Part shown: piece by piece, positions 20,097 to 28,102 of the stretch | How positions within the stretch are numbered: position 1 is the stretch's first letter | How the letters are laid out: every line of letters begins with the position of its first letter | Source: Chitinophaga silvatica | GTDB lineage: Bacteria > Bacteroidota > Bacteroidia > Chitinophagales > Chitinophagaceae | Direction: 5' to 3' | DNA: 64,000 bases | Assembly (NCBI RefSeq): GCF_003419895.1 | Contig: NZ_QPMM01000001.1 | Coordinates: forward strand, 1 to 64,000 | Program-made: the position numbers and the translations under genes | The notes under the pieces: model-generated | Databases searched by the model: none | What the model saw: the letters and a program-made list of their open reading frames with translations, nothing else | Told to the model about the DNA's origin: nothing

Positions 20097-20810
20097 ATGA
20101 GAACCAATCACTTAACCCCTATAAAAATTATATCAGTTATGATCAACCATAGTGGCACTGCCACCAGTAAAGTAGTATACTCACCTTTTATCATCAGTGC
20201 GAATGACTTCTTCTTCAACACCTTCAAATGCTTGCCAGGTCTGAAGAACGTAAACCTGTTACTACCTGACTTACACGATGTTTTTAATTTACTCCGAATC
20301 GCAGAAAAAGCCCTGATGTTGTTTGTTGATGTGGATCATTATGCAGTAAATATGCTGATGCACTTTATGCAGAAAGTGGTTTATCCTGATATAGTGGTGA
20401 TCGCTACTACAGCTGAATGTGATGTCCAGAAAGCGATCGGGTATTTGCGTATCGGGATGAGAGGCGTTATTATGAAAGACGAACTGAATGAATCAGTAGC
20501 GAATGAAATTGTGAGCACCTATCCCAGCAAAGGTTTCCCCATATCGAATGTCATCACGCAAAGGATGGTACATACATTGGTCAATATTGAACGACAACCA
20601 TTGGATGTTGACCTAAGCAAACGGGAACAACAAATATTACATCATCTTATGAAAGGCGCCAGCTATAAAATGGTCGCCGGCCATTTGGGTATCTCTATCG
20701 AAACAGTACGACATCACATTAAGCGATTATATAAGAAACTAGGCATCAGATCTAAAGGAGAGATCATTGCCAAGATGATGGACACACGCATTTATCACCC
20801 TTTTATGTAA
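20097..20810 (+). CDS. LuxR-family regulator with degenerate receiver domain
   Basis: The 237-residue protein ends in a LuxR/NarL helix-turn-helix at about 172-230 (LSKREQQILHHLMKGASYKM, then VAGHLGISIETVRHHIKRLY and KKLGIRSKGEII). The N-terminal ~150 residues look like a receiver fold: an acidic FVDVD near 76-80, a VIATTAE strand near 101-107 and a Lys in VIMKDE near 127, but the usual acidic pocket after the first strand is not clear, so phosphorylation is doubtful. An in-frame ATG (20139) could be a later start. It precedes the PatA/PatG-like protease operon by 79 bp in the same direction and may control it. No histidine kinase is adjacent. Confidence 0.8.
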   Translation: MRTNHLTPIKIISVMINHSGTATSKVVYSPFIISANDFFFNTFKCLPGLKNVNLLLPDLHDVFNLLRIAEKALMLFVDVDHYAVNMLMHFMQKVVYPDIVVIATTAECDVQKAIGYLRIGMRGVIMKDELNESVANEIVSTYPSKGFPISNVITQRMVHTLVNIERQPLDVDLSKREQQILHHLMKGASYKMVAGHLGISIETVRHHIKRLYKKLGIRSKGEIIAKMMDTRIYHPFM

Positions 20811-20889
20811 CCTCAACCACCCTTTTATGGGATAGGTCGCTTTTCTTTTACTTCTTTAATTTCGTGCTCGTTTATCACCCCTGAATTCA

Positions 20890-21780
20890 ATGCTGTCTAC
20901 TGAACTGAATGCTGCTTATAGTATGGTGCAACTGAATGACCTGATGTATCTGACCAGCGGCCAACCAAATATACATGTAGGTATTATCGACGGTCCGGTA
21001 GATACTACGCATGAAGACCTTCCCACATCACAGTTTAAAGCAACCGGAGATGCAGCCGTGCAATGCCACTCGAAAACCAGTTACGCCTGTACACATGGTA
21101 CATTCGTAGCAGGCATTTTAGCTGCCCGGAGAACTGCTCAAAGTCCGGGCATCAGCCCTGCCTGTACTTTCATAGCACGGCCGGTCTTCTGTGAGGCGGC
21201 TGATTTTAATCAATGCCCGGCAGTAACAACAGACCACCTGGCGGATGCTTTGCGTTCAGTGATGAACAGTGGCGCACGTGTGATCAATCTAAGCCTGGGC
21301 TTAGCGGATGTAAGGATGAAGCGGAGCAATCAACAAAACCTGCAATACATCTTCGAGGAAGCGTTCCGGCGTGGTATCATTATCGTAGGGGCCAGCGGCA
21401 ATCATGGCCGGATCGGGCATAACCCGCTCTTCGATCATCCCTGGGTAATCCCCGTGGTGGCATGCAAGCAGGATGGTAACCCTGTGGAACATTCGAATAT
21501 TGGCCGTAGTATAGGCATGCACGGACTGATGGCCCCAGGTTGGAGTTTACCTCATATCAAATCCGGTGGCGGACATATCGCGTTGCAGGGTACCAGTGTG
21601 GCAGCTCCTTTTGTGACCGGCAGCATATCCCTGTTATGGTCGTTATATCCGCAGGCCACAGCCGGTGATATACATGCCGCCTTTACGAGATCGCAGGTGG
21701 GTAAACGAGGCATCATTCCGCCGTTATTGAACGTTGCGCAGAGCAGATCATATTTAGAACGAATCATCAAAATAAGGTAA
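20890..21780 (+). CDS. S8 subtilisin-like serine protease of the PatA/PatG type
   Basis: A 296-residue protease without signal peptide or propeptide. The catalytic triad is visible: Asp34 in GIIDGPVD, His69 in CTHGTFVAGI, Ser236 in GTSVAAP, with oxyanion Asn171 in ASGN. The DGPVD motif after the first strand and the MAPGWSL-(IKSGGG)-ALQGTS layout are what I know from the cyanobactin maturation proteases PatA/PatG, which cleave leader peptides or macrocyclise cores. Here the protease domain stands alone, while PatG-like C-terminal domains are encoded by the next genes (14 bp gap, and 24502-25494). Several Cys (59, 67, 92, 101, 109) lie around the catalytic His. Absence of a signal peptide points to cytoplasmic action on a peptide or protein partner. 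Confidence 0.88.
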   Translation: MLSTELNAAYSMVQLNDLMYLTSGQPNIHVGIIDGPVDTTHEDLPTSQFKATGDAAVQCHSKTSYACTHGTFVAGILAARRTAQSPGISPACTFIARPVFCEAADFNQCPAVTTDHLADALRSVMNSGARVINLSLGLADVRMKRSNQQNLQYIFEEAFRRGIIIVGASGNHGRIGHNPLFDHPWVIPVVACKQDGNPVEHSNIGRSIGMHGLMAPGWSLPHIKSGGGHIALQGTSVAAPFVTGSISLLWSLYPQATAGDIHAAFTRSQVGKRGIIPPLLNVAQSRSYLERIIKIR

Positions 21781-21793
21781 AATTAATCATGTT

Positions 21794-22738
21794 ATGAATG
21801 TAGAACAATCCATGCAGGAGATTACCCCTATCATTCCATCTGCAGCACCGGTTGCAGAAACACCTGTAGTACCCCAATCAGAACCTTCACCTGCTATCAG
21901 TCCACAATGTGGTTGTGGCAGCAGTGGTGGTAATCTGCCTATCGGCCTGGGTGATGTATACGCTATCGGGAATATCTACCCCACCTTCCCTAATAAAAGC
22001 CTGGAAGAAGAATACATGTACGCGTACCAGGAATTCAAAGCACAAGGCCCGCCAAATGCGCTATTCTATCAGGTACTCAGCCAGGGTAAAAACCTGTATA
22101 TCGCCGAACGTATGTGCTGGATATTGAGCATACAGGGTATTGACAGCTACATTTTAATACCACGTTCCAACGTAGAACTCCACCATTTCATAGCTGCACT
22201 GGAACCAGTTTTTGTTGGGGAAAGGAAATTTGATGTGGTGCTCGGCACAAGAGGCCCGCTTGCTTCACCGGAACGTTGTAATGGCCTGCAATTACCAACG
22301 TTAGTTGCAAATCTTACCTACTACTTTACCTTTAACCAGTTTGTAGATGCCATGGAAGGAAATATTCCCGGCATCCCCAGGAACATAGTAGAGAGCACGC
22401 TTTCACAGATGTTGCTTATAACGGATAATGCAGGGGAAACAGACGCCCACCGCGCGCTGAACTATCTTACCGTCCGCTCCCGGGAGATCTATTTCATGGC
22501 ATGGCAGATGCAGAGTTCAATTGCTGAGGCACCGTACCCACCGGGCGTTTACTTCCTGCAAGGCGTAGATATACAACGGAGCAATGTCCAGGGAACCAGA
22601 AGGATTATGGACGTTATCTTCCAATTCCAGGCAAGGGATACGGCCGAAACGATCTATTATTACCTCAAAGTAGATGTAACAGGTATGTTCCCATTCATGG
22701 CAAGCAGGCACCTGGCACGCTACTACCCTGCTCCATGA
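21794..22738 (+). CDS. PatG C-terminal-domain-like protein 1
   Basis: The 314-residue protein has a Pro/Ala/Glu-rich N-terminal tail with a CGC motif (Cys39, Cys41 in SPQCGCGSSGG), then one domain from about 53 to 312. Hallmarks recalled from the PatG C-terminal family are all present: VYAIGNIYPTFP, KNLYIAERMCWILSIQGIDS, YILIPRS, DVVLGTRGP, CNGLQLP, TDNAGETDAHRALNYLTVR and, at the end, a KVDVTGMFPF strand. In cyanobactin PatG this domain has no known enzymatic function and follows the protease domain on the same chain; here it is a separate gene 14 bp after the protease. The fit is from memory of the family, so function is inferred only as a partner or substrate adaptor for the protease. Confidence 0.75.
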   Translation: MNVEQSMQEITPIIPSAAPVAETPVVPQSEPSPAISPQCGCGSSGGNLPIGLGDVYAIGNIYPTFPNKSLEEEYMYAYQEFKAQGPPNALFYQVLSQGKNLYIAERMCWILSIQGIDSYILIPRSNVELHHFIAALEPVFVGERKFDVVLGTRGPLASPERCNGLQLPTLVANLTYYFTFNQFVDAMEGNIPGIPRNIVESTLSQMLLITDNAGETDAHRALNYLTVRSREIYFMAWQMQSSIAEAPYPPGVYFLQGVDIQRSNVQGTRRIMDVIFQFQARDTAETIYYYLKVDVTGMFPFMASRHLARYYPAP

Positions 22739-22769
22739 TATTTTCCCACGTAAATGAACCTATTTCATT

Positions 22770-24464
22770 ATGACTAAGATCAGCATACCCAAATTTGACC
22801 CTGTATATAACACCGTGGTCGCCCTGGGGGGTAACGACACGGATTATCTGCTTACCAATCCTGTGAATAATTTCGTCAGTAATTCCTTTACGATCGAATG
22901 CTGGATGCTGGCGGATATCAACACCACGGGTACCATCCTGTCGTACACCGTATCTGGAGAAAGATCACTTGTTATTGCCAACCCTTCCAATATCAACATC
23001 TGCATAAATGATGAACAAGTTGCTGATACCGGTATCAGCTTCGTGGATGATGAATGGCACTATTTCTCGCTGACCTGGGAAAGCAAGACAGGCAACCTCT
23101 TGTTATACAAAGATGGATCACTGGCATATTCAACGCTGCTGGCAACCGATACCACTATTCCCCCGGATGGGTCATTAGTGATTGGTCAGCTGCAGGGTGA
23201 TACTACCAGTAACCCCTTTAAAGGCAGGATCACAGCGTTTCGTATCTGGGATAACGTGCGCCCCGAATATCATATCGAACAGGATATGGACCGGAACATC
23301 TCCGGTAACGGCCTGCTCGTTCCATGGCAATCGGCAGGCCTCAGCATCCCGATTGATCAGATCAGCGGTAGCTGGTATGTAAAGGACAATGTACAGGAGT
23401 CCATCCTTATAGGTAACGTACCGCAACCTTCCGGTGATGGGTCGCACCTGGTGCGATCAGTGAATAATGGGTTGACATGGGAGGACCCCAGACCGGATAA
23501 AGATAACCGCTATCAGCACCTTTCGGTACAACAACAAAGTAATACCCTTTGGGCATCCTTACCTACCTGGACTTCCCCCGATGGAGGTACTACCTGGGCG
23601 GATACCCACCACAGTACCCATGTTTCGGTCATTACGGCGGTACCGAATTTAGTGGTGGGCATCGGCATGGATAATTCGTTACAGGCAATGGTCGATGGCG
23701 CTGCATTTACTCCATTCAACGCTGATCATTCCTATAGCTGGGTCTGTGCCCTCACCAGTCAGATCATTTATGCTGTTACCACAGACCACCAATTAGTATT
23801 ATCCACACAGGGCGGTACGAAAGGGGCCTTCAAACCGGTCAGCTCATTTATCGACCCGGTAGCAATGGTACAGGCAAATAATAACATAGCAGCGGTGTTA
23901 ACCACCTCGGGTGAGATCTATTTCTCCATCGACCAGGCGGCTACCTGGATGAAATTAGAAACGGATTCAGTGATGCGCATCGCCTTTATCAATATTATCA
24001 ATTATGAGCTCTGGGCAATCAATACATCAGGACAGGCATTTCGTACAACAGTGAATATGAAGATGGTGGTGAACTGGCCCTTGAATGAAGGCTACGGTTG
24101 CTATGGGTTTGATGATTCGGGCAATGGCAATGATGCGTATATCTCTGTTGGCGCTTCGCAGCATGGTGAGGAGGCGTGGGAAATATCCACAATCACGCGT
24201 TCACCGCAATTCATTGAAAGTACTACTGATATGATATCCTACATTGCGGAGAATGCCCGGAGAGAACTTTATCGCGATGCAAAAATGGAAGAGAAAGGCC
24301 CTGCTATCGGAGAAGGACTGATGGCTAAATTAGCCGAAGAAGCTACCCTGACAGCACGCAGGAAGATGCAGAAGGGCACCGCTGCAACCGCTCGCAAAGC
24401 CCCTAAAAAGGCTGTCGTGGTGAAACCCTCAAAAGGAACCAGACCTTCCTCTTCTAAAAAGTAA
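22770..24464 (+). CDS. LamG-domain plus beta-propeller protein with basic tail
   Basis: A 564-residue protein with no signal peptide. Residues ~5-185 form a LamG/concanavalin-like domain (NSFTIECWMLADINTTGTIL, DDEWHYFSLTW, LLLYKDGSLAYST, GRITAFRIWDNVRP). Residues ~200-430 contain BNR/propeller-like strands (NNGLTWEDPRP, SPDGGTTWADTHH, IYFSIDQAATWMKLE). A second LamG-like start (VVNWPLNEGYGCYGFDDSGN) comes near 435, and the last ~35 residues are rich in Lys, Ala and Arg (KAPKKAVVVKPSKG). It lies between the two PatG_C-like genes (31 and 37 bp gaps) and so belongs to the operon. It may be a binding or scaffold protein, or the protein acted on by the protease. No catalytic domain is recognised. 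Confidence 0.75.
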   Translation: MTKISIPKFDPVYNTVVALGGNDTDYLLTNPVNNFVSNSFTIECWMLADINTTGTILSYTVSGERSLVIANPSNINICINDEQVADTGISFVDDEWHYFSLTWESKTGNLLLYKDGSLAYSTLLATDTTIPPDGSLVIGQLQGDTTSNPFKGRITAFRIWDNVRPEYHIEQDMDRNISGNGLLVPWQSAGLSIPIDQISGSWYVKDNVQESILIGNVPQPSGDGSHLVRSVNNGLTWEDPRPDKDNRYQHLSVQQQSNTLWASLPTWTSPDGGTTWADTHHSTHVSVITAVPNLVVGIGMDNSLQAMVDGAAFTPFNADHSYSWVCALTSQIIYAVTTDHQLVLSTQGGTKGAFKPVSSFIDPVAMVQANNNIAAVLTTSGEIYFSIDQAATWMKLETDSVMRIAFINIINYELWAINTSGQAFRTTVNMKMVVNWPLNEGYGCYGFDDSGNGNDAYISVGASQHGEEAWEISTITRSPQFIESTTDMISYIAENARRELYRDAKMEEKGPAIGEGLMAKLAEEATLTARRKMQKGTAATARKAPKKAVVVKPSKGTRPSSSKK

Positions 24465-24501
24465 TGACCATGAGATCTTCTTCACCTACAAACGTATCCA
24501 T

Positions 24502-25494
24502 ATGAAATATACAATGGGCAATGATGCGGTGGTGCAACATCCGCAAAACCATCCATATCCCATGGAAAGGCCCGGATTTGATGCTGCACGTTTTATTGAA
24601 AATACAAACAGCTCGCTCATCCAACCACAATGCGACTGTAAAGCGCTGGCCCCGGCAAGTGGTAGTTGTACTTGCGGTCATGGTGGTACGAAACAATTCA
24701 TTTATGTTTCAGGAGATATCATTCCCAGGTTCCCTTCACTCAGCCTGGAGAATGAATTTTATCAGGTAGCTGTTACTGACCCCGTAGATCTGCACCTCCC
24801 GTTCTCTCTGATCGCGTTCAAGTATTTACGTGAGCCGCGTAATTTGTATATCGCACGGGAGCTGAACTGGATATTTCAGGTGTACGGGTTCCTGGACATG
24901 TATGCCATCAAAGTAACGACCAACCGCCAGCTGAGCGAACTGATAGAGTCCCTCGCACCACGCCCCAATGAAATGGTATATGATATTCTGATCGGTGAGA
25001 AAATGCCCGGTTATTTGAAAGTCCGTTCCTCACAGCAATTGCAATATGTTATGATAAAGCAATTGTACGAGATCAGCGCAACAGATTACGTAAAAGGTAT
25101 TATCAAAGCCATTCAGAAATCAGGTTTAGTTGATGCCCGGACGGATAACGATCTAAGCGAACAGGCAGCGGATATTTTCTCCAATGCATTGCAGCTGATC
25201 AAAAAAAACGGCGATGATGAGAAGTCGCGAGCCATGAACTTTATTGTTTTACGGTACATGGATTTCTACCTGGAAACATGGGCATTGCAATATAAAAATA
25301 AGGATGCCTTCCAACTGCAACGTGTCAGTGAGAACCCGGTGGAAGTATATGGGCAGATGAAAATTGTTACCATCATATTTACTTATCAAAGCAAAGTTTC
25401 TGCTGCGACAGTGCATTATTCGGTGACGGTAGACGTATCTACGGAGTTCCCATTTATTGTTGTGCCGTGGGCAAAATATTATTCAGGTTATTAA
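24502..25494 (+). CDS. PatG C-terminal-domain-like protein 2
   Basis: A 330-residue paralogue of 21794-22738. The N-terminal ~65 residues carry two CxC motifs (Cys44/46 in PQCDCK, Cys56/58 in SCTCGHGG), which could hold a metal or form disulfides. The domain from ~67 to 328 has IYVSGDIIPRFPSLSLENEF, PRNLYIARELNWIFQVYGF, YDILIGEKMPG, SRAMNFIVLRYMDFYLETW and the final VTVDVSTEFPF. It is more diverged than the first copy: the RGP and CNGL signatures are replaced (EKMPG, SSQQLQY). Two copies of the same domain in one operon suggest a heterodimer or two different recognition tasks. Start at ATG 24502; ATG 24514 is also possible. Confidence 0.72.
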   Translation: MKYTMGNDAVVQHPQNHPYPMERPGFDAARFIENTNSSLIQPQCDCKALAPASGSCTCGHGGTKQFIYVSGDIIPRFPSLSLENEFYQVAVTDPVDLHLPFSLIAFKYLREPRNLYIARELNWIFQVYGFLDMYAIKVTTNRQLSELIESLAPRPNEMVYDILIGEKMPGYLKVRSSQQLQYVMIKQLYEISATDYVKGIIKAIQKSGLVDARTDNDLSEQAADIFSNALQLIKKNGDDEKSRAMNFIVLRYMDFYLETWALQYKNKDAFQLQRVSENPVEVYGQMKIVTIIFTYQSKVSAATVHYSVTVDVSTEFPFIVVPWAKYYSGY

Positions 25495-25517
25495 TTATTT
25501 CAACTAAATCATCTCAT

Positions 25518-25970
25518 ATGAAACTACCTACAATTAATTCAACAGGGTCTGTGCCCCGGCATCGTATGACTTTTTATGGTGGAAGGGCTTTTCAGTCTTC
25601 ACAACAAATAGAGCCTGCGGATCTTCTGCATGACTTCGGGAAAGCATTTAATAAGGCTGGTGATACCGTTGCGAAGGCGCTTGAAAAGCCTGTTCTTGCA
25701 GTTGGGAAGGCAATTGGAGCTATTCATAATAGAGATGAAAAGCCAGCTAATAATGGGGGGCATTTAGTTACTTTACCCAAAAACTATCTTCAAGCAATGG
25801 GAGATCCATCTATATTCTTTAAGAAAGCAAAATGTCTTGAAGAAAGCGTAGAGCCGGAGGAATACCGTTGTGTAGAAGGATGCCGCAATTCTTCCTCTTC
25901 AGACGATTTCCTTGAATGCATTATTAGCTGTGTTTCTGATCCCTATGAGGCATTTGGAGACTGTTTCTAG
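25518..25970 (+). CDS. Small six-cysteine protein, last gene of the protease operon
   Basis: A 150-residue protein I do not recognise. Its frame is open back to 25467 inside the previous gene, but ATG 25518 gives the normal 23-bp gap and is preceded by a context (CAT just before ATGAAA) like that of the 24502 gene. Residues ~31-70 are Ala/Gly/Lys-rich and look amphipathic helical (LLHDFGKAFNKAGDTVAKAL). The C-terminal 45 residues hold six Cys (106, 118, 122, 134, 138, 149) arranged as C-x11-CVEGC-x11-CIISC-x10-C among acidic and Ser residues, ending in Phe. Being small, Cys-rich and last in an operon with a PatA/PatG-like protease, it is a candidate precursor or effector processed by that protease; this is inference only. 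Confidence 0.7.
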   Translation: MKLPTINSTGSVPRHRMTFYGGRAFQSSQQIEPADLLHDFGKAFNKAGDTVAKALEKPVLAVGKAIGAIHNRDEKPANNGGHLVTLPKNYLQAMGDPSIFFKKAKCLEESVEPEEYRCVEGCRNSSSSDDFLECIISCVSDPYEAFGDCF

Positions 25971-25976
25971 CAATAG

Positions 25977-26014
25977 AAAAAGCTGCCTGCAGACAATATG
26001 CATGGCAGCTTTTT
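25977..26014 (+). terminator. Rho-independent terminator of the protease operon
   Basis: Stem AAAAAGCTGCC / GGCAGCTTTTT, with a 16-nt loop whose ends can also pair, 6 bp after the stop codon. Confidence 0.9.
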
Positions 26015-26134
26015 ATTCAACTAATTATCCTTTACCTGAGCTTCGATCAAACACTTAAAAGTTTCCTTTTTATCGTGATGTGAGTTTCCCCTAATCCCTC
26101 ATCACCCTGCCAGTAAAGGATTTGGAAGTACTTA

Positions 26135-26262
26135 AAAACGAAAAGAGGATGTATCAAAAGTAATTTGATGGCTCTGAGAATAGCATAAACGAAAATTCTC
26201 TCCATCAGGTACCCGAATAAAATAGGGGAAAAATTACTTTTGAGACACCCTCTTTTCGTTTT
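26135..26262. mobile_element. MITE-like element or IS remnant with 32-bp terminal inverted repeats
   Basis: The left end (26135-26166) and the right end (26231-26262) are inverted copies with two mismatches; both read AAAACGAAAAGAGG, then TGT, then TCAAAAGTAATTT from outside inwards. The middle also folds (GAGAAT / ATTCTC, flanked by GATGG / CCATC), so the whole 128 bp can form one hairpin. It has no coding capacity. The GAGGGTGTCTCAAAA-type end resembles ends of insertion sequences in this phylum. Confidence 0.75.
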
Positions 26263-26511
26263 AGTGCACCGGAGTGTACTTTTCTCGAACCAAAGGTTGC
26301 TTCTGGTAGTATGCTGCATGGTGGTCGGCTATTGATCGTGGTGATTTATCATTCTTTTTTCACTAGCCTTAAAAAAATCTTCTAATTTTATCTGCTGATG
26401 AAAAGAGAGTGTTCTTGATAAGCTGCGGCTTGGTTGCCAGCTATGTTTTGGTAAAACCCAAACGATCAATTTCTTCATGCTGTCGCATTCCAAGTATAAT
26501 TGATTGGGCTA

Positions 26512-27531
26512 TCATTCCAGTACTTTCTTACGTTCAATCCTTTCCTTAGCCTCAATGAAGAGATGATGTATTTTCTTCTCCAGCTCTTTCTTAGGAGGCA
26601 GTTCTGTCCAATATTCCGCCACCATAATCCCATCCTTGTGCATTTCCAGCAATTCGACTTGTTCTCGTCTGCTTTCGGCACATAAGATTAAACCAATCGG
26701 GGATTGCTCTCCTGCTTGTTTTTCGTATTTATCCAACCACTTTAAATATAATTCCATTTGTCCCTTATGCTGGGCTTGGAACTTTCCCAGTTTCAGCTCA
26801 ACAGCTACCAGACGTTTTAAATTTCGGTGGTAAAACAATAGGTCTAAATAAAAATCTTCGCCATCAATAATCATCCTTTTCTGACGCTCTATAAAGGCAA
26901 ACCCTTTGCCCAGCTCCAATATGAAAGCTTCTAGTTCCCGAAGTATTGCTTCTTCGAGATCCTTTTCCATATATGTGTTTTGTAATCCGAGAAAGTCTAA
27001 AAAATAAGGATTTTTGAAATTATCGTTAATAGCAGGATGGTTACTGGTGTTCTGTATATTCGCAATACCCGTCCGCTCAAATGTTTTGGTTGCAATTTGT
27101 TTCCGTAATTCCCTTATACCCAACGTCTGATCAACGGCTAGTTGTGCATAGAAAAGCCTTGCTTCCTGGTGCTTCAACGGTAGTAATTCCACAAAATGCG
27201 ACCAGCTTAGCTGTCGTGACAATGGTTGGATTGTCTCCAGATCTGTGAATTGCTCAGCAAATTGAAGCATTCTTCTTAAATTTCTTATCTCAAAGTTTCT
27301 TCCATAGTGGCTTTTTAATTGTGTCGACAGTGTCGACACAATCTGCTTAGCATACTCCGCCCGCTTATTTTTAAGGATTTCATCATTAATGCGTTGGCCA
27401 ATCCGCCAGAAAAGTAGCGTAAGAGTACTGTTAGCATATGAAAATACTTGCTGTTGACTTTGCTCGATAAGCTCCGAAAGCTCGATGAATAAAGATTGTT
27501 CGATTAACGTTACACTTTTCTTTTTTGCCAT
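26512..27531 (-). CDS. YhcG/DUF1016-family PD-(D/E)xK nuclease-like protein
   Basis: The 339-residue product has the DUF1016 N-terminal helical part (TLLFWRIGQRINDEIL, YGRNFEIRNLRRMLQFAEQF, LSWSHFVELLPLK) and a C-terminal PD-(D/E)xK nuclease domain: DFYLDLLFYHRNLKRLVAVE followed by LKLGKF supplies the D...ExK pattern. YhcG-like proteins occur in restriction/defence contexts and as stand-alone accessory genes; substrate unknown. Start chosen at ATG 27531 (MAKKKSVTLIEQ); the frame continues to a TTG at 27552. It lies just outside the left end of the tRNA-Leu island and faces the protease operon. Confidence 0.88.
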   Translation of the reverse strand: MAKKKSVTLIEQSLFIELSELIEQSQQQVFSYANSTLTLLFWRIGQRINDEILKNKRAEYAKQIVSTLSTQLKSHYGRNFEIRNLRRMLQFAEQFTDLETIQPLSRQLSWSHFVELLPLKHQEARLFYAQLAVDQTLGIRELRKQIATKTFERTGIANIQNTSNHPAINDNFKNPYFLDFLGLQNTYMEKDLEEAILRELEAFILELGKGFAFIERQKRMIIDGEDFYLDLLFYHRNLKRLVAVELKLGKFQAQHKGQMELYLKWLDKYEKQAGEQSPIGLILCAESRREQVELLEMHKDGIMVAEYWTELPPKKELEKKIHHLFIEAKERIERKKVLE

Positions 27532-27782
27532 TGTACTTATTCTTATCAGCAATCCAATATAGAGGAATGCAGTTTTTTCAGGTTAAATGAATGACCTGAA
27601 AGTTAAATACCCAAAGAATAGTATGCGTTAATTGAAAGTTAATGCAGTGAGAGAATAACTCAATTTTAAAAGAATGTATGGTTCGATTTTCCCGGAAAAA
27701 CTCACTTTTGACGGAAGCCATTATCGAATCGCCCGCCTCAACGAAGCTGTGAGGCTAATATACGCGCTGGACGCGGGTTTAG

Positions 27783-27828
27783 ATAAAAATAAAAATGGAC
27801 AAACCAAGAGATAATCTCGATTTGTCCA
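27783..27828 (-). terminator. Minus-strand terminator next to the tRNA-Leu fragment
   Basis: Outer stem TGGACAAA / TTTGTCCA with an inner GAGAT / ATCTC stem; on the minus strand it runs into a T-rich tail. It lies immediately downstream of the duplicated tRNA 3' end, so it is probably the original terminator of tRNA-Leu before the island inserted. Confidence 0.75.
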
Positions 27829-27833
27829 CTTTT

Positions 27834-27856
27834 GTGCCCAGAACTGGATTCGAACC
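27834..27856 (-). repeat. Left attachment site: duplicated 3' end of tRNA-Leu
   Basis: These 23 bp are identical to 42096-42118, which cover the discriminator base, acceptor 3' strand and most of the T arm of the intact tRNA-Leu. Upstream of it (towards 27857) the tRNA similarity stops. This is the signature of tRNA-directed integration. Confidence 0.85.
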
Positions 27857-28102
27857 GGGGATGAATATCAATGTGTTATAAACCTTGAGTGTCAATTGAG
27901 TGTCGCACTTTTTCAAATTCCTAAAAGAATGTTCTTTTTACACACTTATTAGTACTTCTTCACCTGTCATAACAAATATACCTATTCATAGGTAAATTTC
28001 TATCCAATTTATTTATAATACCTAGATAAGTCATTAGTGTGCTAAAACTATTTTTTAAAGTATATCTCTGTAGGATTTAAATTTGTAAATAACAAAAAAT
28101 GT

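Larger units (their letters stand above)
25971..26511. other. Gene-free region holding a terminator and a MITE-like element
   Basis: About 540 bp between the protease operon and the convergent YhcG-type gene. It contains the terminator at 25977-26014 and the inverted-repeat element at 26135-26262. From 26263 to 26511 nothing was recognised; short open frames there look fortuitous. Confidence 0.55.
27532..28102. other. Gene-free left junction of the island
   Basis: About 570 bp. Contents: an 8-bp-stem hairpin (TTTCAGGT / ACCTGAAA, 27576-27601) upstream of the YhcG gene, a minus-strand terminator (27783-27828), the truncated tRNA-Leu end (27834-27856) and two GAGTGTC heptamers (27887-27893, 27898-27904). 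No gene or integrase remnant was recognised. Confidence 0.6.

Noticed and set aside
20890..25970. Calling the operon a true cyanobactin gene cluster.
   Set aside because: No heterocyclase, prenyltransferase or PatE-like precursor with recognition sequences is present in the window.
27857..28100. Possible integrase remnant at the left island end.
   Set aside because: The minus-strand frame ending at the repeat is interrupted by stops within ~20 codons and shows no recombinase motif.
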